The position numbers and the translations under genes were made by a program. The notes under the pieces were generated by a model. The model saw nothing but the letters and a program-made list of their open reading frames with translations, had not been told where the DNA came from and searched no databases. This document shows, piece by piece, positions 47,210 through 56,483 of a stretch of 64,000 bases of DNA (position 1 is the first letter of the stretch; each line of letters begins with the position of its first letter). Where the stretch lies: the NCBI GenBank assembly GCA_016208965.1, contig JACQXB010000016.1, positions 25,541 to 89,540 of the forward strand, in the 5' to 3' direction. Origin of the DNA: Nitrospirota bacterium. Its GTDB lineage: Bacteria; Nitrospirota; Thermodesulfovibrionia; UBA6902; DSMQ01.

Positions 47210-49939
47210 TTAAAAGTCAACTTTTCTTGTTATATATTTTCTGAGTTCTTCTGAAAAGAAGAGGATAACGCTGAACAGAGATAATATAAGCCATATCTCA
47301 GGACCTATTGGAGAAGTTCCGAATATGGCATTACCCCAGGGGTGATAGACGATAAATAACTGCAGTAGTATCTCAATGGCTATCCCCCAAAAGATTAACT
47401 TATTTGAGAAAAATCCGAGGGTAAATACAGATTCCTTCATTGAGCGGCACGCAAAAATATTGGCAATCTGTGTGATTATTATTGCGGTAAGGCATGCAGT
47501 TGTTGCCTGCATATATAATATATTGCCTAATGAGAGCATTTCCCCCCATTGCCACCCGCCTGATTTAAGGACATAGAAGAAACCAAAAAGCCCTGCAACT
47601 GCCTCTATCGGTCCAAGGAAAAAGTATGCCCTGCTTAATGTAGGGAAATTAAGGAGCCGCTCTTCTGGGCTTCTTGGAGGCTGCTTCATTATTTCTGGTA
47701 ATGGCTTTTCTGCACCAAGTGCAAGGGCAGGGAATAAATCTGTCCCGAGGTCAACTGCCAATATCTGGATTATGGTAAGTGGAAGGGGGATTCTAAAAAT
47801 AACATAAGCAAGATAAGGCACAATCTCAGGGATGTTTGATGAGAAGATATAGCTTACAAATTTCCTTATATTTTCATATACAGTCCTTCCTTCCTCTATG
47901 GCATTGACAATAGTTGCAAAGTTATCATCAAGAAGGATTATATCTGCTGACTCCTTTGCCACATCTGTACCGGTCATACCCATTGCAATACCTACATCTG
48001 CCTTTTTTAAGGCAGGGGCGTCATTTACACCATCTCCTGTAACAGCTACTATCTCTCCTTCGTCTTTAAGCACAGAGACTAATCTCATCTTATGTTTTGG
48101 AGACATCCGTGAAAATATAACCTCTTTTCCCTTAATCGCATCCCTCAGCTCCTTATCAGTCATCTTTAAAAACTCATGTCCCTCTATAATTACAGGATTT
48201 TCCCTCACAAGCCCTATCTCCCTTGCAATTGCCTCAGCTGTGCGACTACTGTCCCCTGTAATCATGATTACCCTTATTCCAGCCTCTCTGCACTTCTCTA
48301 TTGCCTGAGGGACCTCGGGCCTCGGGGGATCTTCAAGACCAATTAATCCTGCAAATACCATGTTTTTTTCAAGTAATGAGTGATGAGTGACGAGTGATGA
48401 GTTTTTCTCTTTTAACTTGGCACTTGAAACTTGAAACTTGAAACTGTTTTCAATTTCTTTAAATGCAAAGGCTAAAACCCTTAAACCCTTACCTGTCATA
48501 GAATTATAAGTTGTTATCAATTGCTCTCTTATTGTATCAATAGGCATGGTCTTTCCATTTATTAAGACTCGGGTGCATAGGGGGAGTAGTGTCTCCATTG
48601 CCCCTTTTGTATGAGCAATAAATATAGAAGTTAAAAGTTGTCCCGATGCTTCGGGATCACTTTTCACTATTTTATCTACAGTTGTCATCAGCTTTTTGTC
48701 AGAATCAAATGGTATCTCAAGTATGCGCTCTGCATTTACATCTCCAAGCAGTTTTAATCCTGTCTCAAGGAGTGCTGTCTCTGTTGGGTCGCCCCTGTAT
48801 CCCCCATCAACTATCTTTGCATTATTACAAAGAACCGCAATCCTCAGGAGTTCACCTGCCTTTTTTATATTTTCATCTGCTATATCCATTGCCCTGCCAT
48901 CAAACCATATCTCTCTTACTGACATTATATTTTGCGTTAGTGTGCCTGTTTTATCTGTACATATAACTGTTACAGAACCAAGGGCTTCAACAGATGTAAG
49001 CGTCTTTATAAGGGCATTCTTCTTTGCCATCCTCTGGCTGCCCATTGCTAAAGACAGTGTGACAGTTGGCAGAAGCCCTTCAGGGACATTGGCAACTATA
49101 ATCCCTATTGCAAATATAAAATTCTCCCAGAATGACCTTCCGATAAAATGCCCAAGTGCAAAAAATACAACCCCCATCAATGTAGCAATTACAGCAACAA
49201 CCCTTGTGACCTTTACTATTTCCCTCTGAAGGGGGCTTAACCCTGCTTCAACTGCATCGGTCAGATGTGCGATACGGCCAAACTCCGTACTCATACCAGT
49301 AGCAAAGACAACCGCTTTCCCTGAACCACTCATTACTGCTGTTCCAGCAAAAGCAATATTTGGGCTCTCTATTAACTCACCATCAAACCTATCTGCATTT
49401 CTTGGGAGGGATTCTGATTCTCCTGTAAGCGGGGCGTTGTTTACCATTAACCCTGATGCCTTAATTAATCTTGCATCTGCAGGCACCCTATCGCCTTCTG
49501 ATAAGGAGATGATGTCTCCAGGGGCAACCTCTGCTGCAGGGACTTTCCTCTCTTGCCCGTCTCTTAAGACCATTACATAAGAAGGCAGCATTTTTTTCAG
49601 CGCCTCAAGCGCCTTCTCAGCCCTATACTCCTGAATAAATGTAAATATTGCATTAATAACAATAACACCCACAATTGCAAGGCCGAGTGTAAGCATGCCT
49701 TCCCCAGGATGTAGATACTCTGATAGGAAACAAAAGAATGAGGCAATCCATAATAATATCGCAAGGAAGTGTGTAAACTGCTCAAGAAATTTTTTTACTA
49801 AAGACTTCTTCTTTACTTCCTTTATCTCATTTCTGCCAAACTCAGAAAGTCGGCTTTCAGCCTCTTTTCCGGTAAGTCCTTTCTCTGAAACAAACAGGGA
49901 TTTAAGGACATCTTCTGGCGGGATATTATGTATCTTCAT
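47210..49939 (-). CDS. P2-type cation ATPase (Na+/K+ or Ca2+ type)
   Basis: VNNAPLTGESESL, ANVPEGLLPTVTLSLAMGSQRMAKKNALIKTLTSVEALGSVTVICTDKTGTLTQN, TGDGVNDAPALKKAD. Confidence 0.93.
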   Translation of the reverse strand: MKIHNIPPEDVLKSLFVSEKGLTGKEAESRLSEFGRNEIKEVKKKSLVKKFLEQFTHFLAILLWIASFFCFLSEYLHPGEGMLTLGLAIVGVIVINAIFTFIQEYRAEKALEALKKMLPSYVMVLRDGQERKVPAAEVAPGDIISLSEGDRVPADARLIKASGLMVNNAPLTGESESLPRNADRFDGELIESPNIAFAGTAVMSGSGKAVVFATGMSTEFGRIAHLTDAVEAGLSPLQREIVKVTRVVAVIATLMGVVFFALGHFIGRSFWENFIFAIGIIVANVPEGLLPTVTLSLAMGSQRMAKKNALIKTLTSVEALGSVTVICTDKTGTLTQNIMSVREIWFDGRAMDIADENIKKAGELLRIAVLCNNAKIVDGGYRGDPTETALLETGLKLLGDVNAERILEIPFDSDKKLMTTVDKIVKSDPEASGQLLTSIFIAHTKGAMETLLPLCTRVLINGKTMPIDTIREQLITTYNSMTGKGLRVLAFAFKEIENSFKFQVSSAKLKEKNSSLVTHHSLLEKNMVFAGLIGLEDPPRPEVPQAIEKCREAGIRVIMITGDSSRTAEAIAREIGLVRENPVIIEGHEFLKMTDKELRDAIKGKEVIFSRMSPKHKMRLVSVLKDEGEIVAVTGDGVNDAPALKKADVGIAMGMTGTDVAKESADIILLDDNFATIVNAIEEGRTVYENIRKFVSYIFSSNIPEIVPYLAYVIFRIPLPLTIIQILAVDLGTDLFPALALGAEKPLPEIMKQPPRSPEERLLNFPTLSRAYFFLGPIEAVAGLFGFFYVLKSGGWQWGEMLSLGNILYMQATTACLTAIIITQIANIFACRSMKESVFTLGFFSNKLIFWGIAIEILLQLFIVYHPWGNAIFGTSPIGPEIWLILSLFSVILFFSEELRKYITRKVDF
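48369..48445. repeat. Bipartite heptamer element in the P2 ATPase gene (same structure as in yggS and lpxK)
   Basis: Reverse complement: (TTTCAAG)3 TGCCAAG TTAAAAG agaaaaa (CTCATCA CTCGTCA CTCATCA CTCATTA). Confidence 0.93.
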
Positions 49940-49942
49940 CTG

Positions 49943-50090
49943 AAAATAAATCCTAAATCCGAAATCCTAAATACTAAACAATATTCAAAATCTAAATTTC
50001 CTAATATTCTAAACTGGTTAGAATTTATAATTTGTGACATTAGAATTTGTTTAGAATTTAGATATTAGAATTTCGAATTTCATAATTTTC
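49943..50090. repeat. AAATCCT/TAGAATT heptad inverted repeat
   Basis: aaatcctaaatccgaaatcctaaatactaaacaat ... ttgtttagaatttagatattagaatttcgaatt. Confidence 0.75.
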
Positions 50091-50922
50091 ATATTCTCGG
50101 TTTAAAAATAATCAAATCGCAGGGGGTTTCTCTCAGTACCTCTTCTACAGGATTACCTTTAATGGCTGCTCCAAGCAGGCTTCTGCAGCTTGCTCCCATT
50201 ATGATAAGGTCATGCCTTTTTGTAAATGCCTCTATTGTAATCGCCCTGCCTGTCCTGCCCGTTACGATGTCTATTTCGTAAGGGGTCTTATATTTCTCCA
50301 TTTTTTCTGTGAACCTAAGTATGTCCTGGGGCATTTGTTTTTCAAGTTCGCCCCTTGTAAGATATATTTCTCCATGGAAGAATTTTTTTATTGGCTTGGG
50401 TGTGTGAAAGACAAAGACCCCTGAACCAAAGGATTTAGCGAGGCTTGAGACAAAAAATGCCTTCTCCTCTATCTTCCAAAAACCTGTTTTTAATGGCACA
50501 AGGATTTTTTTAGGGTGTATCTTCCCGATATGTGCTACCCTTACAATTGCAACTGAACAAGGGAGTTTCAATAATAGGCTTCTTGCAACAGTGCCTTCAT
50601 AAAACCTGTGTCTGACATCCTCTCTCCTCGTTGAGGCAAATACAATATCTACCCCCTCACTTTTTACAAGCTCCTTTATCCTTGTAACAGGGACTCCTGT
50701 CTCAGTAATAATCTCTGCCTCAATATTCATATTGCTTGCCTGAAGGAATAATCTCTTAAGTGCATCTTCAGCCTTATCAAAGCTCTCGCGAGACAACCCC
50801 TTTTTTGCTATAAAACAAAGATATAGTTTTGCATTGCATTCCTTGGCAAGGTGTATGGCATACTTAGCGGTAATCTCGGAATTCAGGTACTCATTTACTG
50901 CTGAGAGGATTTTTTTATACAT
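50089..50922 (-). CDS. Tandem universal stress protein
   Basis: Two Usp domains; YKKILSAVNEYLNSEITAKYAIHLAKECNAKLYLCFI; DLIIMGASCRSLLGAAIKGNPVEEVLRETPCDLIIFK. Confidence 0.85.
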   Translation of the reverse strand: MYKKILSAVNEYLNSEITAKYAIHLAKECNAKLYLCFIAKKGLSRESFDKAEDALKRLFLQASNMNIEAEIITETGVPVTRIKELVKSEGVDIVFASTRREDVRHRFYEGTVARSLLLKLPCSVAIVRVAHIGKIHPKKILVPLKTGFWKIEEKAFFVSSLAKSFGSGVFVFHTPKPIKKFFHGEIYLTRGELEKQMPQDILRFTEKMEKYKTPYEIDIVTGRTGRAITIEAFTKRHDLIIMGASCRSLLGAAIKGNPVEEVLRETPCDLIIFKPRI

Positions 50923-50939
50923 AGGGAAATTATAGACGC

Positions 50940-50999
50940 AAAAGTTAAAAGTTGAAAGTTAAAAGTTGTTAACTTATCACTTATAACTTTTAACTTGTT
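50940..50999. repeat. Heptamer inverted repeat (AGTTAAA/TTTTAAC)
   Basis: agttaaaagttgaaagttaaaagttg ... ttataacttttaacttgttat. Confidence 0.8.
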
Positions 51000-51003
51000 A
51001 TTA

Positions 51004-51089
51004 TGGTGCGAGAGGGGGGAGTTGAACCCCCACGGTTTTACCCACTGGATCCTAAGTCCAGCGCGTCTGCCAGTTCCGCCACCCTCGCA
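51004..51089 (-). tRNA. tRNA-Leu (TAG), CCA encoded
   Basis: Minus strand TGCGAGGGTGGCGGAACTGGCAGACGCGCTGGACTTAGGATCCAG...GGTTCAACTCCCCCTCTCGCACCA. Confidence 0.95.
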
Positions 51090-51274
51090 TATTTATAATA
51101 TAAAATATTCGGGACGCCTCTGCTCTACGAGTTGTAGACCAGTTCCGCTAAGGGATTTTGTCCAAGTTTACCTCCATTAATTTTATTCATATTTTAGCAT
51201 ATTTTAATAATGGTTATAAATGGTTGACAGGCATAAATTAGGACTGCGAGTTTTATTGTTCATTGGGTCTGAAC

Positions 51275-51317
51275 TTTAACATTCTTGTAACATTCCTGTA
51301 ACAAAAGTCTGTATAAT
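51275..51317 (+). promoter_or_regulatory. Putative Pho box (three 11-bp repeats) with TATAAT -10
   Basis: TTTAACATTCT TGTAACATTCC TGTAACAAAAG, then TATAAT at 51312. Confidence 0.75.
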
Positions 51318-51326
51318 AACTTCAGC

Positions 51327-52217
51327 ATGAAAAGAAACCTCTCAAGAAAAATCAAGGAGGGTGTGATAGAGACAACCTTGTTTCTTAGTGCCCTTTCTTC
51401 AATATTAATTACAATTGGCATTGTAATTATTTTAGCTTATGAGTCTTTGGGATTTTTTAAAGAGGTTTCAATAGTAGAGTTTCTTACAGGCACACAATGG
51501 ACGCCCCTTTTTGCAGAGCCAAAGTTTGGCATTCTTCCTTTAGTAAGCGGTACACTGCTAATCACTATGATAGCACTTATGGTTGCGCTTCCATTGGGGT
51601 TGATAGTAGCAATATACCTGAGCGAATATGCACCACACAAGCTAAGGGAAGCAATAAAGCCTGTGCTTGAGCTATTGGCTGCTATTCCAACGGTTGTTTA
51701 TGGTTACTTCGCTCTCCTTTTTCTAACCCCAATACTGCAAAAATTTATACCTGACCTCTCAGGTTTTAACGCCCTAAGCCCTGGCATAATAATGGGCATA
51801 ATGATAGTCCCTTATGTGAGTTCAGTCAGTGAAGATGCAATGAAGGCTGTTCCAATGCACATCAGGGAAGGTTCATATGCAATGGGAGCTACAAAATTCC
51901 AGACAGCGTTCAATGTCATTATCCCTGCTGCATTCTCAGGCATAGCAGCAGCATTTATTATGGGAATATCAAGGGCAATTGGAGAGACAATGGTCGTTGC
52001 CATAGCAGCAGGTATGATGCCAAACTTTACAATAAATCCATTAGAGCCTGTTCAGACGCTGACATCTTATATTGTTCAGGTAAGCATTGGAGATGTACCT
52101 CACGGGACAATTGAATATAAGACAATATTTGCTGCTGGTATGACACTCTTTTTAATGACACTGTTTTTTAACATAATAGGTTTCTGGTTGAAAAAGAGGA
52201 TAAGGGAAGCATATTAA
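51327..52217 (+). CDS. pstC: Phosphate ABC transporter permease PstC
   Basis: TLLITMIALMVALPLGLIVAIYLSEYA, GISRAIGETMVVAIAAG. Confidence 0.95.
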   Translation: MKRNLSRKIKEGVIETTLFLSALSSILITIGIVIILAYESLGFFKEVSIVEFLTGTQWTPLFAEPKFGILPLVSGTLLITMIALMVALPLGLIVAIYLSEYAPHKLREAIKPVLELLAAIPTVVYGYFALLFLTPILQKFIPDLSGFNALSPGIIMGIMIVPYVSSVSEDAMKAVPMHIREGSYAMGATKFQTAFNVIIPAAFSGIAAAFIMGISRAIGETMVVAIAAGMMPNFTINPLEPVQTLTSYIVQVSIGDVPHGTIEYKTIFAAGMTLFLMTLFFNIIGFWLKKRIREAY

Positions 52218-52712
52218 AAGTTGCATGTCTCAAGATGCAAGATGCAGGTAACAGAATAAAAGTTGCAAGATACAAGTTTCAAGTCACAAGATGCAAGTTG
52301 CAGAACTCTAAAACAATGGGGGCTTAGAAATGGAAGAAAAAAGTTTTAAGAAACTGACTGTTTGGCAAAAAGTTTATAAGTTTGTTCTCAACATATATAA
52401 ACAAACCCAAAAGTTTCCATCTTCTGAATTATATGGATTGAATTCACAAATAAGAAGGGCTTCTGTTTCAATTTTGGCTAATATAGCTGAGGGTAGTGAA
52501 CGACAGTATAAAAAAGAGTTTGTGCAATTTTTATCTATTGCAAGAGGTTCTCTTGCAGAAGTTGAAACATATTTAATGTTAGCAAAAGATTTAGGATATT
52601 TTAAAGAAGAAGACTTTATTGAATTAGAAGAACAAAGAAAAAAAATCGGGAGACTATTGCGGGGACTATATAAATCTTTATCTTGAAACTTGCAACCTGC
52701 AACTTGAAACTA
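52217..52712. mobile_element. Heptamer-flanked cassette carrying a four-helix-bundle ORF between pstC and pstA
   Basis: Left ttgcaag atacaag tttcaag tcacaag atgcaag ttgcaga; right cttgaaa cttgcaa cctgcaa cttgaaa (reverse complement). Confidence 0.8.
52330..52686 (+). CDS. Four-helix bundle protein (23S rRNA intervening-sequence / S23 type)
   Basis: FKKLTVWQKVYKFVLNIYKQTQKFPSSELYGLNSQIRRASVSILANIAEGSERQYKKEFVQFLSIARGSLAEVETYLMLAKDLGY. Confidence 0.93.
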   Translation: MEEKSFKKLTVWQKVYKFVLNIYKQTQKFPSSELYGLNSQIRRASVSILANIAEGSERQYKKEFVQFLSIARGSLAEVETYLMLAKDLGYFKEEDFIELEEQRKKIGRLLRGLYKSLS

Positions 52713-52716
52713 TATC

Positions 52717-53625
52717 ATGAAGAACATTAAGAGACGAATAGCGTTTAACAAGTTCTGGGATTATGTATTCTGGGTAACCGGGCTTTTATCCACCCTCGTC
52801 GGGCTTGTGCTTCTTTTTACACTGATTGTGGATTTATTTCTTGATGGTTCAGGACGATTAAGCTATAAATTTTTTACATCATTTCCATCAAGATTTCCTG
52901 AAGAGGCAGGGATACTTTCAGCATGGGTAGGAACTTTCTTTCTGATGATTGTAACTGCATTCGCCGCAATACCTCTTGGAGTTGCAGCAGGTATATACCT
53001 TGAGGAGTATGCAAAGAAAAACTGGTTAACAGATATCATAGAGATTAATATTGCAAACCTTGCAGGTGTGCCTTCAATAATCTATGGTCTTCTTGCGATG
53101 GGTTTATTTGTATATTTTTTTAAGTTTGGTGAGAGCATCCTTACAGGAGGGCTTGCACTTGCATTGTTAATACTCCCCATGGTCATAATGGCAACAAGAG
53201 AGGCTATACGGGCAATCCCTAATTCAATAAGAGAGGCTTCGTATGCACTCGGCGCCACAAAGTGGCAGACTGTATGGTGGCATATAATCCCATATTCTAC
53301 AGGTGGAATCCTCACTGGAATAATAATCGGGCTTTCAAGGGCTATTGGAGAAACAGCACCGATAATCACTGTTGGTGCACTGACATTTATAGCCTTCCTC
53401 CCCACACCGCCTATCACATCAGGGTTTCCGTTTATATCATTTAAATGGCTTTTTGACCCTTTTACTGTTATGCCAATACAGATATTTAACTGGGTGTCAA
53501 GGCCGCAAGCTGAGTTTCATATAAACGCAGCAGCAGCAGGAATAGTATTGATGATAATGACATTGCTTATGAATGGCATTGCCATTTATATTAGATACAG
53601 ATTCAGAAAGAAGATAAAATGGTAA
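52717..53625 (+). CDS. pstA: Phosphate ABC transporter permease PstA
   Basis: [46 protein letters not shown]. Confidence 0.95.
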   Translation: MKNIKRRIAFNKFWDYVFWVTGLLSTLVGLVLLFTLIVDLFLDGSGRLSYKFFTSFPSRFPEEAGILSAWVGTFFLMIVTAFAAIPLGVAAGIYLEEYAKKNWLTDIIEINIANLAGVPSIIYGLLAMGLFVYFFKFGESILTGGLALALLILPMVIMATREAIRAIPNSIREASYALGATKWQTVWWHIIPYSTGGILTGIIIGLSRAIGETAPIITVGALTFIAFLPTPPITSGFPFISFKWLFDPFTVMPIQIFNWVSRPQAEFHINAAAAGIVLMIMTLLMNGIAIYIRYRFRKKIKW

Positions 53626-53627
53626 TA

Positions 53628-53692
53628 ACAGCAGTGAATAGTATTTAGTGAATAGTAGTCAGTAAAAACTATTCACTGTTCACTATTCACTT
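53628..53692. repeat. Heptamer inverted repeat (AGTGAAT/ATTCACT) between pstA and pstB
   Basis: agtgaatagtatttagtgaatagtagtcagtaaaaactattcactgttcactattcact. Confidence 0.9.
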
Positions 53693-53708
53693 GAATAGGG
53701 AGAGATTA

Positions 53709-54488
53709 ATGTCTGTCATAATATCAGGAGAATTAAAGGCTGAGGTTAAAAACCTTAATTTCTACTATGGCGATGTTCATGCGCTGAGGGATATTAACCT
53801 GCCCATAGAGCGCAGGAAAGTTTCCGCGCTTATAGGGCCATCAGGCTGTGGGAAAACGACATTTCTCAGATGTTTTAACCGTATGCATGACCTGTATCCG
53901 CATAACAGGTATGAGGGCAAAATAATACTTCATCCTGACAATATTAATATTATCTTGCCTGAAATAGACCCGATCGAGATAAGGATGCAGATAAGCATGG
54001 TCTTTCAGAAACCTAATCCCTTCCCGAAATCCATATATGAGAATGTTGCATATGGTCTAAGGGTAAGGGGCATTAACAAGAGACAGCTACTAGATGAAAA
54101 AGTGGAAAAATCCCTTAGAGGCGCAGCACTGTGGGATGAAGTAAAAGACAGGCTCCATAATCTTGCGTTTGACCTCTCCGGTGGTCAGCAGCAGAGGCTC
54201 TGTATAGCGAGGGCGCTTGCCACGGACCCGAGGATACTCCTTTTTGACGAGCCAACTTCTGCACTTGACCCAACTGCAACTTCAAAGATTGAAGAGCTTA
54301 TTGTAGAATTAAAAAATGAAGTTACAATAATAATCGTCACCCATAACATGCAGCAGGCAGCGAGGGTATCTGACTATACAGCCTTTATGTATCTTGGAGA
54401 GATAATAGAGTTCGACAAAACCGATAAGATATTTACTGCACCATCAAATAGGCTCACGGAAGAATATATTACTGGAAGGTTCGGGTAA
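53709..54488 (+). CDS. pstB: Phosphate ABC transporter ATP-binding protein PstB
   Basis: [58 protein letters not shown] at 53709 preferred. Confidence 0.95.
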   Translation: MSVIISGELKAEVKNLNFYYGDVHALRDINLPIERRKVSALIGPSGCGKTTFLRCFNRMHDLYPHNRYEGKIILHPDNINIILPEIDPIEIRMQISMVFQKPNPFPKSIYENVAYGLRVRGINKRQLLDEKVEKSLRGAALWDEVKDRLHNLAFDLSGGQQQRLCIARALATDPRILLFDEPTSALDPTATSKIEELIVELKNEVTIIIVTHNMQQAARVSDYTAFMYLGEIIEFDKTDKIFTAPSNRLTEEYITGRFG

Positions 54489-54504
54489 TGAAGAAAATTA
54501 AAAA

Positions 54505-54612
54505 TCCCCCTGCATCCCCCTTTTACAAAGGTATGAACCAGAGCGGTTCATACCAAAGGGGGAGATTCTTCATATTCCCCTCTTTGAAAAAGAGGGGCGA
54601 GGGGAGATTTTA
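54505..54612. repeat. Compound family A palindrome between pstB and phoU
   Basis: ccccctgcatcccccttttacaaaggtatgaaccagagcggttcataccaaagggggag...cccctctttgaaaaagaggggcgagggg. Confidence 0.85.
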
Positions 54613-54623
54613 GAGGAGGTAAC

Positions 54624-55283
54624 ATGGCAACTATATTTGATAGAGAACTTGGAAAACTGAAAGAAAAGGTTTTAATAATGGGTACAATGGTTGAGACTGC
54701 TATAAGAGATGCTGTTGCATCCCTCGTTGAAAGAAATTCTGAATTAGCAAGAAAGGTCATAGAAAAGGACTACAAGATTAATGCACTTGATGTAGAGATA
54801 GACGAAGAATGTATAAGGCTTCTTGCATTAAGACAGCCAAGGGCAGGAGACCTCAGGTTTATAACAACTGCGATGAAAATAACCACAGACCTTGAAAGGA
54901 TGGGAGACCTTGCAGAGGATATTGCAGAGAGGGCAATAGAGCTTAACGAAGAGCCAATGCTTAAGCCATATATTGACATACCGAGGATGGCAGAAATATC
55001 TCAGGGAATGCTTATAGATGCACTTGATGCACTTATAAAAGGTGATACAAACCTTGCAACGGATGTAATAAAAAGAGATGATGAAGTTGACAAACTGAAC
55101 CTGCAGGTCTTTAATGAGCTCCTGTTTTTCATGATACAAGACCCAACAAATGTATCCAGAGCCACAAGGATAACTTATATCTCAAAATATCTTGAGCGCA
55201 TTGCAGACCATGCAACTAATATTGCTGAGATGGTTATTTACTTGGTTGAAGGCAAGATAGTAAGGCATATAACCATTGAATAA
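54624..55283 (+). CDS. phoU: Phosphate signalling protein PhoU
   Basis: FDRELGKLKEKVLIMGTMVETAI, ALRQPRAGDLRFITTAMKITTDLERMGDLAEDIAERA. Confidence 0.95.
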   Translation: MATIFDRELGKLKEKVLIMGTMVETAIRDAVASLVERNSELARKVIEKDYKINALDVEIDEECIRLLALRQPRAGDLRFITTAMKITTDLERMGDLAEDIAERAIELNEEPMLKPYIDIPRMAEISQGMLIDALDALIKGDTNLATDVIKRDDEVDKLNLQVFNELLFFMIQDPTNVSRATRITYISKYLERIADHATNIAEMVIYLVEGKIVRHITIE

Positions 55284-55346
55284 CCCCAATAACCGCATCC
55301 GACAAATTGAATTATTTTGAAATTTCCAATTTAATAATGATATGTT

Positions 55347-56483
55347 ATGGAGATGCCAAAAAGGCTGATGATAAGTGCAGGTGAGTCATCCGGTGAACTA
55401 TATGGCGCTTTACTAAGCAGAGAGCTTAAAAGGGTATGGCATGATGTTGAGATAATAGGGATAGGCGGAAGTCATATGAAGAGTGAGGGGGTAAGCCTGA
55501 TAGCGACTATTTCTCATGTTATGGGTATTACAGAAGCAATAAAACATCTATTTATAATCAGAGAAACTTTCAAAAAGGCTAAACAGACTTTAATTGAACA
55601 AAGACCTGATATCCTTATATTAATAGACTACCCGGATTTCAACATAGCATTAGCAAAACACGCGAAATCATTAGGAATCCCTATCCTTTACTATGTAAGC
55701 CCACAGGTCTGGGCATGGCGTAGAGGAAGGGTAAAAAAGATTACAGGACTTGCAAACAAGATCGCTGTGCTTTTCCCTTTTGAAGCAGATATATATAAAG
55801 ATACAGGACTGCCTGTTGAATTCGTAGGACACCCCATTACAGAGACGATTAATATTACTGAGACAAGAGAGGAACTAAAGCAAAAACTTCAGCTTAACCC
55901 TGCTAAGTCTGTGATAAGCCTTCTTCCCGGAAGCAGACCTTCTGAGATAAAAAGACATATGCCAATTATCAAAGGGGTTGCGGAAAGGATTTATAATGAA
56001 CTACCCGGGTATCAGATAGTCATTCCACTTGCCCCTGAAACTGAACTTAAAGAAGAGATACCGGGCTATATTACTGTTCTAAAAAACCTCACCCCTCAAG
56101 CCATTGCCTGCTCTGATGTATCTGCAGTAGCCTCTGGCACAGCAACACTTCAGACAGCGCTACTTGGAATACCAATGGTTGTGTTCTATAAGGTTTCACC
56201 ATTAACATTCTGTTTTGCTAAACTCTTAGTGAAGGTAAAATTTATATCCATTGTGAATATTCTATCTAAAAAAGAGATTGTGAAAGAATTGATTCAGAGA
56301 AAAGCTACCACACAAAATATCTTCTTAGAGATAAAAAAAATTATAACGGACAATAAATACAGAGAAGAAATAATATCTAATTTAGACAAGATTAAAAACC
56401 TCTTTTCGGGAAAGACAGCCTCTACCCATGTAACAAAAATAGTCGGGGAGCTTGCAGGATGGAACACTACAGGCGCTTACTAA
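55347..56483 (+). CDS. lpxB: Lipid-A-disaccharide synthase
   Basis: MISAGESSGELYGALL, IDYPDFNIALAKHAK, YYVSPQVWAWRRGRVKKI, FVGHPITE. Confidence 0.97.
   Translation: MEMPKRLMISAGESSGELYGALLSRELKRVWHDVEIIGIGGSHMKSEGVSLIATISHVMGITEAIKHLFIIRETFKKAKQTLIEQRPDILILIDYPDFNIALAKHAKSLGIPILYYVSPQVWAWRRGRVKKITGLANKIAVLFPFEADIYKDTGLPVEFVGHPITETINITETREELKQKLQLNPAKSVISLLPGSRPSEIKRHMPIIKGVAERIYNELPGYQIVIPLAPETELKEEIPGYITVLKNLTPQAIACSDVSAVASGTATLQTALLGIPMVVFYKVSPLTFCFAKLLVKVKFISIVNILSKKEIVKELIQRKATTQNIFLEIKKIITDNKYREEIISNLDKIKNLFSGKTASTHVTKIVGELAGWNTTGAY

Noticed and set aside
51105-51160. tRNA-like fragment (ctgctctacgagttgtagaccagttccgct) after tRNA-Leu
   Set aside because: No complete cloverleaf or anticodon arm could be assembled; at most a degenerate fragment.
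53691-53708. Upstream TTG start for pstB
   Set aside because: It lies at the end of the heptamer hairpin; ATG at 53709 gives a normal PstB N-terminus.
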